From Haloimpatiens lingqiaonensis (GTDB lineage: Bacteria > Bacillota > Clostridia > Clostridiales > Clostridiaceae): a stretch of 42,350 nt of DNA. The notes beneath the pieces are model-generated. The model was not told where the DNA came from. It searched no databases and saw nothing but the letters and a program-made list of their open reading frames with translations. Made by a program: the position numbers and the translations under genes. Positions within the stretch are counted from its first letter, which is position 1. Each line of letters begins with the position of its first letter. The DNA lies in assembly GCF_901447495.1 (NCBI RefSeq), contig NZ_CABDWS010000022.1, positions 1-42,350 of the forward strand, written 5' to 3'. This document shows, one piece after another, positions 18,053 through 27,043 of the stretch.

Positions 18053-19000
18053 ATGATAGATAAAGAATGGATAGAAGTTACAATAATAACTAGTAGTGAA
18101 GCTGTGGAACCAGTTTCAGGCATATTATATAATACAGGAGTTAAAGGCGTATCTATAGAGGATTCCCAAGATGTAGAATTTAAAAAGAAAAATCCAGGAG
18201 ATTGGGATTATTTTGATGAAAAACTTTTGAACATAGAGGATGGAGCGGTAATAAAGGGATATTATAAGGAAGATGAAAATTTCCAATCATATATTAAATA
18301 CATAAAAGAAAGCGTAAATTCATTAGGTGAATTTGGTATAGACAAAGGTAAGGGAATAGTTGTTTATAATAAAGTGAATGAAGAGGACTGGGAAAATAAC
18401 TGGAAGAAGTATTACAAACCTACAAAAGTAGGGGATAAGATAGTGGTAAAACCTATTTGGGAAGAGTATAAAAATAACCCAGGAGAAATAATTTTAGAGT
18501 TAGACCCAGGAATGGCCTTTGGAACTGGAACTCATGAAACCACTAGAATGTGCATAAAAGCTTTAGAAAAATATGTAAAAGAAGATTCCACAGTGTTTGA
18601 CATAGGAACAGGTTCAGGAATACTATCTATTGCAGCAGCTAAACTAAATGCTAAAAAAGTAATAGGTGTGGATTTAGATCCTGTAGCAGTAGATTCTGCA
18701 AAACAAAATGTAGAATTTAACAAATTAGATAATATAGAAATACTATATGGAAACTTAATGGAAGTAGTACAGGGAAAAGCTGATATAGTAATTGCTAACA
18801 TAATAGCAGATATTATAATGTTTTTGACTAAGGATGTTAAAAATTTCATAAAAGAAGATGGATATTTTATATCCTCAGGAATAATATTAGAAAGAAAAAA
18901 TGATGTGGTTAAATGTTTAGAGGAAAATGGATTTCACATTGAAGAAATCAATATAGATGGAGAATGGTGCTGTATTGTAGCAAGAGAAAGGAAGAATTAA
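18053..19000 (+). CDS. prmA: ribosomal protein L11 methyltransferase
   Basis: A 315-residue PrmA. The N-terminal L11-recognition domain begins [21 protein letters not shown], and the class I SAM methyltransferase domain shows [28 protein letters not shown] and [10 protein letters not shown]. It trimethylates L11. ATG 18053 is preferred over upstream in-frame starts (18008, 18038) because GGGAG lies 8 bp before it and family proteins begin here. It heads a prmA-rsmE-mtaB cluster; rsmE starts 1 bp after its stop. Confidence 0.95.
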   Translation: MIDKEWIEVTIITSSEAVEPVSGILYNTGVKGVSIEDSQDVEFKKKNPGDWDYFDEKLLNIEDGAVIKGYYKEDENFQSYIKYIKESVNSLGEFGIDKGKGIVVYNKVNEEDWENNWKKYYKPTKVGDKIVVKPIWEEYKNNPGEIILELDPGMAFGTGTHETTRMCIKALEKYVKEDSTVFDIGTGSGILSIAAAKLNAKKVIGVDLDPVAVDSAKQNVEFNKLDNIEILYGNLMEVVQGKADIVIANIIADIIMFLTKDVKNFIKEDGYFISSGIILERKNDVVKCLEENGFHIEEINIDGEWCCIVARERKN

Positions 19001-19001
19001 G

Positions 19002-19754
19002 ATGCATAAGTTTTTTGTATCTAATGAAAATATTATAGATGGATTAGTTACCATAGTTGATGAGGATGTAAAACATATTTATAAAGTTTTAAGATTAAAC
19101 CCTGGCGATAAAATTTGTATAAATAATTGCTCAGGACAGGAATATTTAGCAGAGATAATAGAAATAAATAAAAAAGAAGTAAAAGCTCAAATACTAGAAA
19201 ATATGGACACAGATAATGAAAGTCCTATAAATGTAACCATATATCAAGGACTTCCTAAGGCAGCAAAAATGGATTTGATAGTTCAAAAAAATACTGAGCT
19301 CGGGGTAAAAGAAATAACTCCTGTTATGACAGAAAGAGTAGTAGTTAAAGGAGAATTAAAGGAATATAAAAAGGTTGATAGATGGAATAGAATTGCCTTG
19401 GAAGCTTGTAAACAAAGTAAAAGAAGTTATATTCCTAAGATAAATAACCCATTAGGGTTCAATAATATGTTAGAGGAATTGTGTAAATTTCAATTGGTAG
19501 TGGTGCCTTATGAAAATAAAGAAGGTTATGGTATAAAAAAATTAGTTGAAGATATAAAAAATCTGCCAGTTAAGGATGTAGCTATTATTATAGGTCCAGA
19601 AGGTGGATTTGAAGAAAGAGAAATATCTAAGCTTGAAGAAATAGGAGCGCATATAGTTACTTTAGGACCAAGAATTTTAAGAACAGAAACTGCGGGATTT
19701 ACCTGTTTGAGCTTGATAATGTATGAATTAGGAGATTTAGGAGGAAATATGTAA
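19002..19754 (+). CDS. rsmE: 16S rRNA (uracil-1498-N3)-methyltransferase
   Basis: A 250-residue SPOUT-family methyltransferase. An N-terminal PUA-like domain (HIYKVLRLNPGDKI) is followed by the trefoil-knot domain with KAAKMDLIVQKNTELGV, GPEGGFEEREI and LGPRILRTETA. It methylates U1498 in the 30S decoding region. It is tightly packed: 1 bp after prmA, and its TAA shares its last A with the mtaB ATG, so translation is probably coupled. Confidence 0.95.
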   Translation: MHKFFVSNENIIDGLVTIVDEDVKHIYKVLRLNPGDKICINNCSGQEYLAEIIEINKKEVKAQILENMDTDNESPINVTIYQGLPKAAKMDLIVQKNTELGVKEITPVMTERVVVKGELKEYKKVDRWNRIALEACKQSKRSYIPKINNPLGFNNMLEELCKFQLVVVPYENKEGYGIKKLVEDIKNLPVKDVAIIIGPEGGFEEREISKLEEIGAHIVTLGPRILRTETAGFTCLSLIMYELGDLGGNM

Positions 19755-21049
19755 TGAAGGTTGCTTTTGCCACTTTAGGCTGTAGAGTAAATATGTACGA
19801 GACAGAAGCTATGATGGAGAAATTCATAAAAGAAGGATACAAAGTAGTGGATTTTGAAGAATTTGCAGATGTATATGTAATAAACACCTGCACCGTTACT
19901 AATACTGGAGATAAGAAATCTAGACAAATCATAAGAAGAGCTAAAAAGAAAAATGAAGACTCCATAGTGGCAGTGGTGGGATGTTATGCTCAAATTGCTC
20001 CAGAAGAGATTTCTAGTATAGAAGGAGTAGATATAATTCTAGGAACTAGAAATAAAGGTGACATAGTTTATTGGGTAAATAGAGTTAAAGAAGAAAAAAG
20101 CCAAATGGTAGTGGTAGAAGAGGTATTAAAAAATAATGTATTTGAAGATTTAAATATAGAGGAATATCAAGATAAAACTAGAGCTTTCCTTAAAATTCAA
20201 GATGGATGCAATAGATTTTGTTCCTATTGCCTAATACCTTTTGCTAGAGGGGCTGTATGCAGTAAAAAACCAGAAAGAGTTTTGGAAGAGGTTAAAAAGC
20301 TTTCAGAACACGGCTTTAAAGAAATAGTGCTATCAGGTATTCATATAGCCTCTTATGGTAATGATTTAGAGGGGAATTGGAATTTAGTAAGGATATTAGA
20401 AGAGATAAATAAGGTAGAGGGAATAGAGAGAATAAGAATAGGCTCTATAGATCCTACTTTCTTTACAGAAGAAGTTATAAAAAAAGTTGCTTCTTTAGAA
20501 AAAATGTGTCCACACTTCCACTTATCACTACAAAGTGGATGTGATGAAACTTTAAAAAGAATGAATAGAAAATATACTACAGAGGATTATAGAAATTCTG
20601 TTTGTAATTTAAGAAAATATATAAAAGATGTATCCATAACTACAGATATTATAGTTGGATTTCCAGGAGAAACTGAGGAAGAATTTAATGCTACTTACAA
20701 TTTCTTAAAAGAAATAGAACTTTCTAAGATGCATGTATTTAAATATAGTCCAAGAAAAGGAACTAAAGCAGCAGAAATGCCAAATCAAGTGGATGGCAAT
20801 GTGAAAGAAGAAAGAAGCACAAAAGTGATTTTACTGGACAAAGAATTAGAAAATAAGTTTATAAGCAAATTTGTAGGAAGAGAAATGCAGGTTTTATTTG
20901 AACAGTGTGTGGATGAAAATAAAAATTTATATGAAGGCTATACAGAAAACTACATAAAAGTATTAATGGAGTCAAAAGAGGATTTAAGAGATAAAATAGT
21001 AAAGGTTAATATAACCTCAGCAGAAGGAGAACATGCTTTGGCTGATTAA
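19754..21049 (+). CDS. mtaB: tRNA t6A37 methylthiotransferase MtaB
   Basis: A 431-residue radical SAM methylthiotransferase that converts t6A to ms2t6A at position 37 of tRNAs reading ANN codons. The N-terminal UPF0004 domain carries three cluster cysteines (TLGCRVN, NTCTVTN, GCYAQ). The radical SAM motif is CNRFCSYC, and a C-terminal TRAM-type RNA-binding segment follows. The e-MtaB subclass is favoured by TLGCRVNMYETEAM. The start overlaps the rsmE stop by one base. Confidence 0.93.
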   Translation: MKVAFATLGCRVNMYETEAMMEKFIKEGYKVVDFEEFADVYVINTCTVTNTGDKKSRQIIRRAKKKNEDSIVAVVGCYAQIAPEEISSIEGVDIILGTRNKGDIVYWVNRVKEEKSQMVVVEEVLKNNVFEDLNIEEYQDKTRAFLKIQDGCNRFCSYCLIPFARGAVCSKKPERVLEEVKKLSEHGFKEIVLSGIHIASYGNDLEGNWNLVRILEEINKVEGIERIRIGSIDPTFFTEEVIKKVASLEKMCPHFHLSLQSGCDETLKRMNRKYTTEDYRNSVCNLRKYIKDVSITTDIIVGFPGETEEEFNATYNFLKEIELSKMHVFKYSPRKGTKAAEMPNQVDGNVKEERSTKVILLDKELENKFISKFVGREMQVLFEQCVDENKNLYEGYTENYIKVLMESKEDLRDKIVKVNITSAEGEHALAD

Positions 21050-21135
21050 AGTAATATAAAAAATCTTTTTTCATAAGAAGGAATTAATAAAATTATGTTG
21101 AAATATAATTAATAAATGGTGAGGAGGTGATATTG

Positions 21136-21480
21136 ATGGAAAACTGCATATTTTGTAAAATTGCAAAGGGAGATATACCTTGCAGCAAAGTATATGAAGA
21201 CGAGAAGATACTGGCATTTAAGGACATAGAACCTCAAGCACCTATCCATATATTGATAATACCTAAACATCATATAGAGAGTTTGAATTCACTAAGTGAA
21301 GAGGATGCTGATATAGTAACATATATTTTTATGAAGGCTAAACAATTGGCTAAAGATTTAGGTGTAGCTGAAAGTGGATATAGAATAGTTAATAATTGTG
21401 GTGAAGACGGTGGACAGACAGTGAAACATCTTCATTTCCATATGCTTGCTGGAAGAAATCTTCAATGGCCCCCAGGTTAA
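21136..21480 (+). CDS. HIT-family nucleotide hydrolase/transferase
   Basis: A 114-residue HIT protein close to the HinT/PKCI branch. CIFCKIAKGDIP gives the zinc-type N terminus, HILIIPKHH is the middle strand, and HLHFHMLAG is the histidine triad. Such enzymes hydrolyse AMP-linked phosphoramidates; the physiological substrate is uncertain. ATG 21136 follows GAGGAGGTGAT; an in-frame GTG inside that ribosome binding site is not a start. It is commonly found between mtaB and rpsU in clostridia. Confidence 0.92.
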   Translation: MENCIFCKIAKGDIPCSKVYEDEKILAFKDIEPQAPIHILIIPKHHIESLNSLSEEDADIVTYIFMKAKQLAKDLGVAESGYRIVNNCGEDGGQTVKHLHFHMLAGRNLQWPPG

Positions 21481-21494
21481 TGTAAAAAAGGTTA

Positions 21495-21524
21495 TTGACA
21501 CAAGCAGAAGGGCTATTGTATAAT
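21495..21524 (+). promoter_or_regulatory. sigma-A promoter of rpsU-yqeY
   Basis: Perfect TTGACA and TATAAT boxes separated by 18 bp, 77 bp before rpsU. It starts just downstream of the HIT gene stop. Confidence 0.82.
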
Positions 21525-21600
21525 TAACAATGTGCTATTTATGCCCAACATCAGCTGTTTAAAATTAAAATAAATCAGCTAGCGGAGGGAGGGAAAATAC

Positions 21601-21777
21601 ATGTCAGAAATAAAAGTAAGAGAAAACGAATCACTTGAAAGTGCTTTAAGAAGATTTAAAAAAGAATGCGCTAAGTCTGGTGTTCTTTCTGAAGTAAGAA
21701 AAAGAGAGCACTATGAAAAACCAAGCGTAAAGAAAAAAAAGAAATCTGAAGCAGCAAGAAAAAGAAAACATAGATAG
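21601..21777 (+). CDS. rpsU: 30S ribosomal protein S21
   Basis: A 58-residue basic protein, [20 protein letters not shown] and onward, ending in Lys/Arg-rich ARKRKHR. This is the full S21 pattern (the [10 protein letters not shown] box and the C-terminal basic helix). S21 joins the 30S platform late and helps mRNA binding near the anti-Shine-Dalgarno. ATG 21601 follows GGAGGGAGGG. yqeY follows after 29 bp, the usual clostridial pair. Confidence 0.97.
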   Translation: MSEIKVRENESLESALRRFKKECAKSGVLSEVRKREHYEKPSVKKKKKSEAARKRKHR

Positions 21778-21806
21778 ATTTTTTAAATTTGAAAGAAGGT
21801 ACGAGT

Positions 21807-22253
21807 ATGTCCCTTAAAGAAAGATTACAACAAGATTGGAAAGATGCATTAAAAGGAAAAGAAAAATTTAAAGCTAATGTTATTAGCATGGCTAAGGCTG
21901 CAGTTTTGCATGCTGAAAAGACAGATGGTTCTTCCCTTGACGATGAACAGATTGTTGAAATCTTAGCTAAGGAAGTAAAACAAAGAAAAGATGCTATAGA
22001 AGAGTTTAAAAAGGGAAATAGACAGGATCTAGTAGATGATACCGAAAAGGAAATACAGATCTTGATGAATTACCTTCCTCAGCAGTTAACTCAGGAAGAA
22101 ATCTTTAAAATTATCAAAGCATCGGCTGATGAGGTAGGGGCTAATAGCATAAAAGACATGGGAAAGCTTATGTCAGCAGTAATGCCTAAGTTTAAAGGCA
22201 GAGCTGATGGTAAACTTGTCAATAAAATTGTAAAAGAATATCTTAGTAGATAA
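21807..22253 (+). CDS. yqeY: YqeY/GatB-domain protein
   Basis: A 148-residue YqeY-family protein: MSLKERLQQDWKDALKGKEK, then a GatB/YqeY helical domain (LMNYLPQQLTQEEI, MGKLMSAVMPKFKGRADGK). The domain resembles the tRNA-binding tail of GatB, but the protein's own role is unsettled. ATG 21807 follows GAAAGAAGG. It is co-transcribed with rpsU and ends at an intrinsic terminator. Confidence 0.92.
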   Translation: MSLKERLQQDWKDALKGKEKFKANVISMAKAAVLHAEKTDGSSLDDEQIVEILAKEVKQRKDAIEEFKKGNRQDLVDDTEKEIQILMNYLPQQLTQEEIFKIIKASADEVGANSIKDMGKLMSAVMPKFKGRADGKLVNKIVKEYLSR

Positions 22254-22279
22254 GGTTCAGCAATGCTGAACCTTTTTAT
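22252..22279 (+). terminator. terminator of rpsU-yqeY
   Basis: AAGGTTCAGC and GCTGAACCTT form a perfect 10-bp stem with loop AAT, followed by a T run. It begins inside the yqeY stop codon. Confidence 0.9.
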
Positions 22280-22293
22280 TTTCTCTATTTTTA

Positions 22294-22322
22294 TCATTTA
22301 TTAAATTTTTCATTCATAAATT
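22294..22322 (+). promoter_or_regulatory. candidate sigma-E promoter of yqfC-yqfD
   Basis: TCATTTA, 14 bp, CATAAATT resembles the sigma-E consensus KMATATT-N14/15-CATACANT. In B. subtilis yqfC and yqfD belong to the mother-cell sigma-E regulon, which supports the call. Confidence 0.42.
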
Positions 22323-22355
22323 TAATATGAAAGATATGAATGAGAAGGTGATTTT

Positions 22356-22640
22356 TTGGAGAAAAAAATGTATAGAGTTAGAAAAACATTTGCAGATAAA
22401 TTAGAACTTCCTAGAGATGTAATTCTAGACTTGCCTAGAATTACTGTAATGGGAAATAGTGAGATAACCATAGAAAATCATAAGGGAATTGTGCTTTTCC
22501 AAGATGAAATAATAAAAATAAATACTGCCATTGGAGAGATAACTATAAGTGGTAAAAATTTTGAAATACTATTTATAGGGGGAAACTCCTTAAGTTTAAG
22601 TGGAAGGTTTAAGAGTATAGCCTATGGAGGAAATGAGTAG
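22356..22640 (+). CDS. yqfC: sporulation protein YqfC
   Basis: A 94-residue YabP/YqfC-family protein: KLELPRDVILDLPRITVMGN, a beta-rich middle and the GRFKSIAYGG end, all typical of YqfC. The family is restricted to spore formers and its molecular role is unknown. The start is TTG 22356 after GAGAAGGTG; ATG 22368 is in frame but less well spaced. It overlaps the start region of yqfD. Confidence 0.9.
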   Translation: MEKKMYRVRKTFADKLELPRDVILDLPRITVMGNSEITIENHKGIVLFQDEIIKINTAIGEITISGKNFEILFIGGNSLSLSGRFKSIAYGGNE

Positions 22641-22641
22641 T

Positions 22642-23799
22642 ATGAATTTTAGTAAATATAAAAGAAGCACAATGCTTTTGGAGATTCAGTGTTTAAGCCC
22701 AGAAAGATTTATTAATTTATTATGGAAAAATAATATATATGTAAAAGATATAAAAAGGATGAATTTAACTACAGCTACAATGGTTGTAAATTTAAAAGAT
22801 TATTCTAAAATAGCGGAAATATCTAAGAGAACAGATACAAAAATAAAAATATTAAGAAGAAGGGGAATAGATTTTTTACTCATAAGAAAAAATAAAGTAT
22901 TTGCTATTTCCATTGGAGTTATATTATTTATAAGCATCACATATTATTTGTCTGGCTTTATATGGAGAGTGAATATAGAAACAGAAAAATATCTTTCACC
23001 CTATGAAATAAGGAGATTATTACTCACATATGGAATAAAGGAGGGTAAAAAGAAAGCTGGTATAGATGTGCATAAATTAGAAAAGCAAATATTAAAGGAT
23101 AATAGTAATGTTATGTGGGTTAAGGCCAGAATAGAGGGTGTAAATTTAAATGTAAGCATATTTGAAAATCAATCCCCGCCTATTATAGTGAATAATGAGG
23201 AACCTTGTGATTTAGTGGCACAAAGAGATGGAGAAATATCTAGGATATATACAAAGGCAGGAACGGCAGTGGTAAAGGAAGGGGATATAGTAAAAAAGGG
23301 ACAGCTTCTAGTAAAAGGAGAACAGGGTACAGAAAATGTGAATTATCAAGTTCATGCAGAGGGAAAGGTAATAGCGAAAACCTTCTATGAAAAATATAAA
23401 GAAGTACCCATTAAGGTTAAAATAAGAGAGAGAACTGGAAATAAGGTGGAAAAAGTTTATATTGTTATAAAAGGGAAGAAAATTTACTTAAAAAATAATT
23501 TAAATAAATTTTCTAAGTATGATAGAATAGTAGATAATAAAGGACCTTTAGTTAAAGAAATATTTTATGAAGTTAAAGAAAAAGAAGTTATAAATAAAAA
23601 AGAAGAAGTAGTTAAAAAAACTGTAGAGGAATTAGCTAAAGATATAATTAAAAATATAGACAAATCAGTTAAAATAATAGATAAGATTGTTGATGCAAGT
23701 AGCGAAGAAGACAGATATGTGGTGAGGCTCCTTTTAGTAGGAGAAGAAAATATAGCAGTGCCGCAGAAAATAGAAAGTGATGTGGATAAAGAAAAATAA
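22642..23799 (+). CDS. yqfD: sporulation protein YqfD
   Basis: A 385-residue YqfD-family protein with a short N-terminal cytoplasmic part, one membrane segment (about 85-105, FAISIGVILFISITYYLSGF) and a long extracytoplasmic region. GDIVKKGQLLVKGE suggests a biotinyl/lipoyl-like barrel. It is needed for normal sporulation in relatives, with no known biochemical activity. ATG 22642 lies 11 bp from GGAGG inside the end of yqfC; ATG 22633 is possible but too close to that site. The next gene is pgpH, not the expected phoH. Confidence 0.88.
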   Translation: MNFSKYKRSTMLLEIQCLSPERFINLLWKNNIYVKDIKRMNLTTATMVVNLKDYSKIAEISKRTDTKIKILRRRGIDFLLIRKNKVFAISIGVILFISITYYLSGFIWRVNIETEKYLSPYEIRRLLLTYGIKEGKKKAGIDVHKLEKQILKDNSNVMWVKARIEGVNLNVSIFENQSPPIIVNNEEPCDLVAQRDGEISRIYTKAGTAVVKEGDIVKKGQLLVKGEQGTENVNYQVHAEGKVIAKTFYEKYKEVPIKVKIRERTGNKVEKVYIVIKGKKIYLKNNLNKFSKYDRIVDNKGPLVKEIFYEVKEKEVINKKEEVVKKTVEELAKDIIKNIDKSVKIIDKIVDASSEEDRYVVRLLLVGEENIAVPQKIESDVDKEK

Positions 23800-23901
23800 T
23801 TATTATAGTTTAGCTAACATAGGATGGTTGAGAATAGAGGACAAAAAACAGGTAATGGTCAGAAGGATGTATTTAATTAACTTAAGAGGGTGGGGATGTA
23901 C

Positions 23902-26007
23902 ATGAAAAAACATGATATTAAAAAAATTTTTAATAAAAGAAAATATAGAAGAAACATAATATTTTTATTGGCTTTTATTTTTATTTATTCTGTTATGGCC
24001 ACTTCTTTAGTTACAAAGAAATACAATATTAAAGAAGGTGAGATAGCAAAGGTAGATATAAAAGCCACAAGAGATGTTAAGGATGAAGTGAGTACCAAGG
24101 CTTTAATAGATCAAGCAGTTAAGAATTCAGGGCCTCAATATTCAGTAGATAAGTCAGTAAAGGAAAATGTTATAAAAAATATAAATGAGCTTTTTCGCAA
24201 AGTAATAGAAGTTCAAGAAAGTGCAAAGAATTTAACTGAAAACGATAAAAATAATTTATATAAGCAGAAGATAGAGGAATTAAAAAATGCCACTGCTATA
24301 AAATTGTCTACAGAAAATATGGAAAAACTTATAAAGTTAAATGAGGCAGAGGTCAGAAGTTTAAATACTACCCTTAGGGATATTATGACAGAAGTCTATG
24401 ATAATAAAATAATGGAAGATAAAAAAGAAGATGTAAAAGAAGCTAGGGAAACTATAGTATTTAGAATTAATAGTTCGGATTTATCTAAAGTAGCTAAAGA
24501 AATAGGAAGTACCATAGGTTATATGGAAATTTTCCCTAATTATGTATTTGACGAAAAGAAAACTCAAGAATATAAAGATAAGGTTATAAAAGAAGTGCAG
24601 CCTATTATAATCAAAAAGGATCAAATAATAGTAAAAGAGGGGGAGCCAGTAGAAAAATACCAATTAGATATATTAAAGAGTTTAGGCCTTTTGGATAACA
24701 AAAGTTATTTTGAATGGTACCTTTACATTAGTCTTGCAGGAGTAGTTTTGATAGTTATGGCTCTTCAGTTATATTATCTTAGAAAATATCATTCAAAGGT
24801 ATATAACGATAATAGTAAGCTAATATTGATATTTATATTAATATTTATATCTCTATCATTAGCAAGAGTATTAGGCATAATATCACCGTTTTTAGTGCCC
24901 CTATCATGCGTTCCTATGCTGATGACACTTTTAATAGGGCAAAGGGTTGCTTTAACTATAAACGTTATAAATTGCGCCTTAATTGGGGCTGTAGTTGGTT
25001 TTAAACCAGAGATTATAATGTTATCTGTTATAAATGGAGTAATAGGAACTATAATATTAAAGAAAATGCAGCAAAGAAATGACATATTATATTCTAGTAT
25101 ATACATGGCTATAATAAATGTATTGTTTACTTTTTCATCAGGATTCCTGTTAAGTAACAATGTATTGGATGTAGCTAAAAATGCAGCTTTTGCGTTTGTT
25201 GCTAGTTGTATTTCAGGAGTATTAACCATAGGATTTCTGCCGTTTTTCGAAAGTACCTTTGATATAGTCACTACCATAAAATTATTAGAATTATCAAATC
25301 CTAACAACCCATTACTTAGGAAGATTTTATTGGAGGCACCAGGAACATACCACCACAGTGTACTAGTTGGAAATTTAGCAGAAGTGGCAGCAGAGGCGGT
25401 AGGCGGCAATCCAGTTTTAGCAAGAGTTGGAGCTTACTACCACGATGCAGGAAAAATCAAAAGACCTTATTTTTTTAAGGAAAATCAATTGGGTGGAGAA
25501 AATCCTCACAATAAAATAACTCCAAATTTAAGTACATTAATAATAACATCTCATGTAAAAGATGGTTTGGAACTAGCTAAGGAGTACAAAATACCTAAGG
25601 AGATACAGAATATAATAATGCAGCATCATGGCACTTCTCTAGTGAAATATTTTTACTTAACAGTGAAAAATGCTAGTGAAGATCCAGAAAGCGTTAAGGA
25701 AGAGGATTTTAGATATCCAGGTCCTATACCTAACAGTAAGGAAGCAGCTATAATAATGCTTGCGGATGGTGTAGAGGCTGCAGTAAGATCTATCAGCAAT
25801 CCTACTAAGGGTAAAATAGAAGAAATGGTAAATAATATAATCAAAGGTAGATTATCTGAAGGACAACTAGATGACTGTGATTTAACTCTTAAAGATTTAA
25901 ATAAAATTAGAAAGTCATTTTTAAAAGTCCTAAGTGGAATTTATCATCAGAGAATAGAATATCCTTCAGATAAATGGGCTGAAAAGGTTATTGAAGAAGA
26001 AAAATAA
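23902..26007 (+). CDS. pgpH: cyclic-di-AMP phosphodiesterase PgpH (YqfF)
   Basis: A 701-residue membrane HD hydrolase. One N-terminal membrane segment precedes a large extracellular 7TMR-HDED domain (about 50-270), seven membrane segments (about 275-470), then a cytoplasmic HD domain with HHSVLVGNLAEVAAEA, ARVGAYYHDAGKIKRP, ITSHVKDG and MLADGVEA. It degrades c-di-AMP, the second messenger that controls potassium and osmotic balance. ATG 23902 is favoured by the purine-rich AAGAGGGTGGGG ending 6 bp before it. Confidence 0.94.
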   Translation: MKKHDIKKIFNKRKYRRNIIFLLAFIFIYSVMATSLVTKKYNIKEGEIAKVDIKATRDVKDEVSTKALIDQAVKNSGPQYSVDKSVKENVIKNINELFRKVIEVQESAKNLTENDKNNLYKQKIEELKNATAIKLSTENMEKLIKLNEAEVRSLNTTLRDIMTEVYDNKIMEDKKEDVKEARETIVFRINSSDLSKVAKEIGSTIGYMEIFPNYVFDEKKTQEYKDKVIKEVQPIIIKKDQIIVKEGEPVEKYQLDILKSLGLLDNKSYFEWYLYISLAGVVLIVMALQLYYLRKYHSKVYNDNSKLILIFILIFISLSLARVLGIISPFLVPLSCVPMLMTLLIGQRVALTINVINCALIGAVVGFKPEIIMLSVINGVIGTIILKKMQQRNDILYSSIYMAIINVLFTFSSGFLLSNNVLDVAKNAAFAFVASCISGVLTIGFLPFFESTFDIVTTIKLLELSNPNNPLLRKILLEAPGTYHHSVLVGNLAEVAAEAVGGNPVLARVGAYYHDAGKIKRPYFFKENQLGGENPHNKITPNLSTLIITSHVKDGLELAKEYKIPKEIQNIIMQHHGTSLVKYFYLTVKNASEDPESVKEEDFRYPGPIPNSKEAAIIMLADGVEAAVRSISNPTKGKIEEMVNNIIKGRLSEGQLDDCDLTLKDLNKIRKSFLKVLSGIYHQRIEYPSDKWAEKVIEEEK

Positions 26008-26124
26008 TATTTGTATAAATGTTATTTGATAATAGTTATAATAATGAAGTTTTATGTGTAAACATTAGAGCTAAAATAAGATTAATGAGAGGATATAAAT
26101 TTTATTGAAAGGAAAGCTAAATAA

Positions 26125-26625
26125 ATGTTATATATAGACAATAGGCAAGAAAAAATAATTGTAGATGAACAGTTTGAAAGCACATTAGAAAACATAATAA
26201 AATATACTCTAAAAGAAGAAAAGGTAAATTTAGAGTGTGAAATAAGTATTTTATTTGTGGATAATGAAGCCATAAGGGAGATAAATAATGAGCAAAGAGG
26301 AATAGATAGAGAAACAGATGTATTATCCTTTCCAATGCTGGACTATCCAGAAGGAAAAGTGTATAAGGAAGTTTATTTAGAAAATTCCTTTGATGACAGC
26401 TATTTTGATGAAGGTAAATTGGTTTTAGGAGATATAGTGTTGTCCTTAGAAAAAGGCCAGGTTCAAAGTGAGGAGTATGGCCATTCATTTTTAAGAGAAT
26501 GCTGTTATTTAACTGTCCATTCAGTACTGCATTTGCTTGGATATGATCACATGATAGAAGAAGATAAGAGAAAAATGAGAGAAAGAGAAGAAGAAATATT
26601 AAATAAGTTTAATATAATAAGATAA
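26125..26625 (+). CDS. ybeY: endoribonuclease YbeY
   Basis: A 166-residue UPF0054 metalloprotein with the zinc triad [11 protein letters not shown] (HxxxHxxxxxH) near residue 132 and the upstream block ETDVLSFPM. YbeY acts in 16S rRNA 3' maturation and ribosome quality control, and Era is its partner in other bacteria. ATG 26125 follows AAAGGAAAG. It ends at an intrinsic terminator, so dgkA is probably separately transcribed. Confidence 0.95.
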   Translation: MLYIDNRQEKIIVDEQFESTLENIIKYTLKEEKVNLECEISILFVDNEAIREINNEQRGIDRETDVLSFPMLDYPEGKVYKEVYLENSFDDSYFDEGKLVLGDIVLSLEKGQVQSEEYGHSFLRECCYLTVHSVLHLLGYDHMIEEDKRKMREREEEILNKFNIIR

Positions 26626-26657
26626 AAATAGTCCTCCCTCAAGAGGACTATTTTTAA
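26625..26657 (+). terminator. terminator after ybeY
   Basis: AAAATAGTCCTC and GAGGACTATTTT form a perfect 12-bp stem with a 6-nt loop and a T tail, starting at the last base of the ybeY stop codon. Confidence 0.9.
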
Positions 26658-26711
26658 AACAAAATACTTAGATCTATCACATAAATTTTCAGAGTTACTG
26701 TAGTTTTTAAG

Positions 26712-26846
26712 TTTATCCGATGACTACCTGCCGTAACACTCCCACTTCTAACAAAGTGGGAGATAACGGCAGCTACGTCCCTGGATAACGATCTCTAACC
26801 TTCAGTTGGAGTAAAAACTCCATCTGAAGCTAAGAGCTCTGTTTAT
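26712..26846 (+). repeat. dispersed double-hairpin element, copy 3
   Basis: A complete copy between the ybeY terminator and dgkA/PAP2, with TTTAT at both ends. The long stem carries the mismatched arm pair: the left arm contains CTAACCTTCAGTTGG and the right arm contains CCATCTGAAGCTAAG. It is almost identical to copy 6. The remaining 26847-27043 stretch is A+T-rich, with no clear feature apart from the dgkA ribosome binding site. Confidence 0.92.
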
Positions 26847-27043
26847 TTTTTATAATGGAGATATTTGCATAATTAATAAATTTAAAATATAGCCACAACA
26901 TATCGTATTCCGTCAATTGGATCTATACCATATATCTACAAGATTTTATTTTAAAATGAATTATGCAATTTCCTCAATCAGTAAAATTTAATAAAATACT
27001 CATAATACGTATAGTTATATTTATTATATTAGGTGGTGATAGA

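Noticed and set aside
23800-23889. Remnant of phoH
   Set aside because: The 90-bp gap has no stretch in any frame resembling the PhoH C terminus.
24789-25409. Open frame of about 206 codons antisense to pgpH
   Set aside because: It mirrors the membrane region of a clear pgpH gene, has no ribosome binding site and no recognisable domain.
26847-27043. TATAAT after repeat copies 3 and 6 as a promoter carried by the element
   Set aside because: The motif lies outside the conserved boundary and is absent after the other copies, with no matching -35 box.
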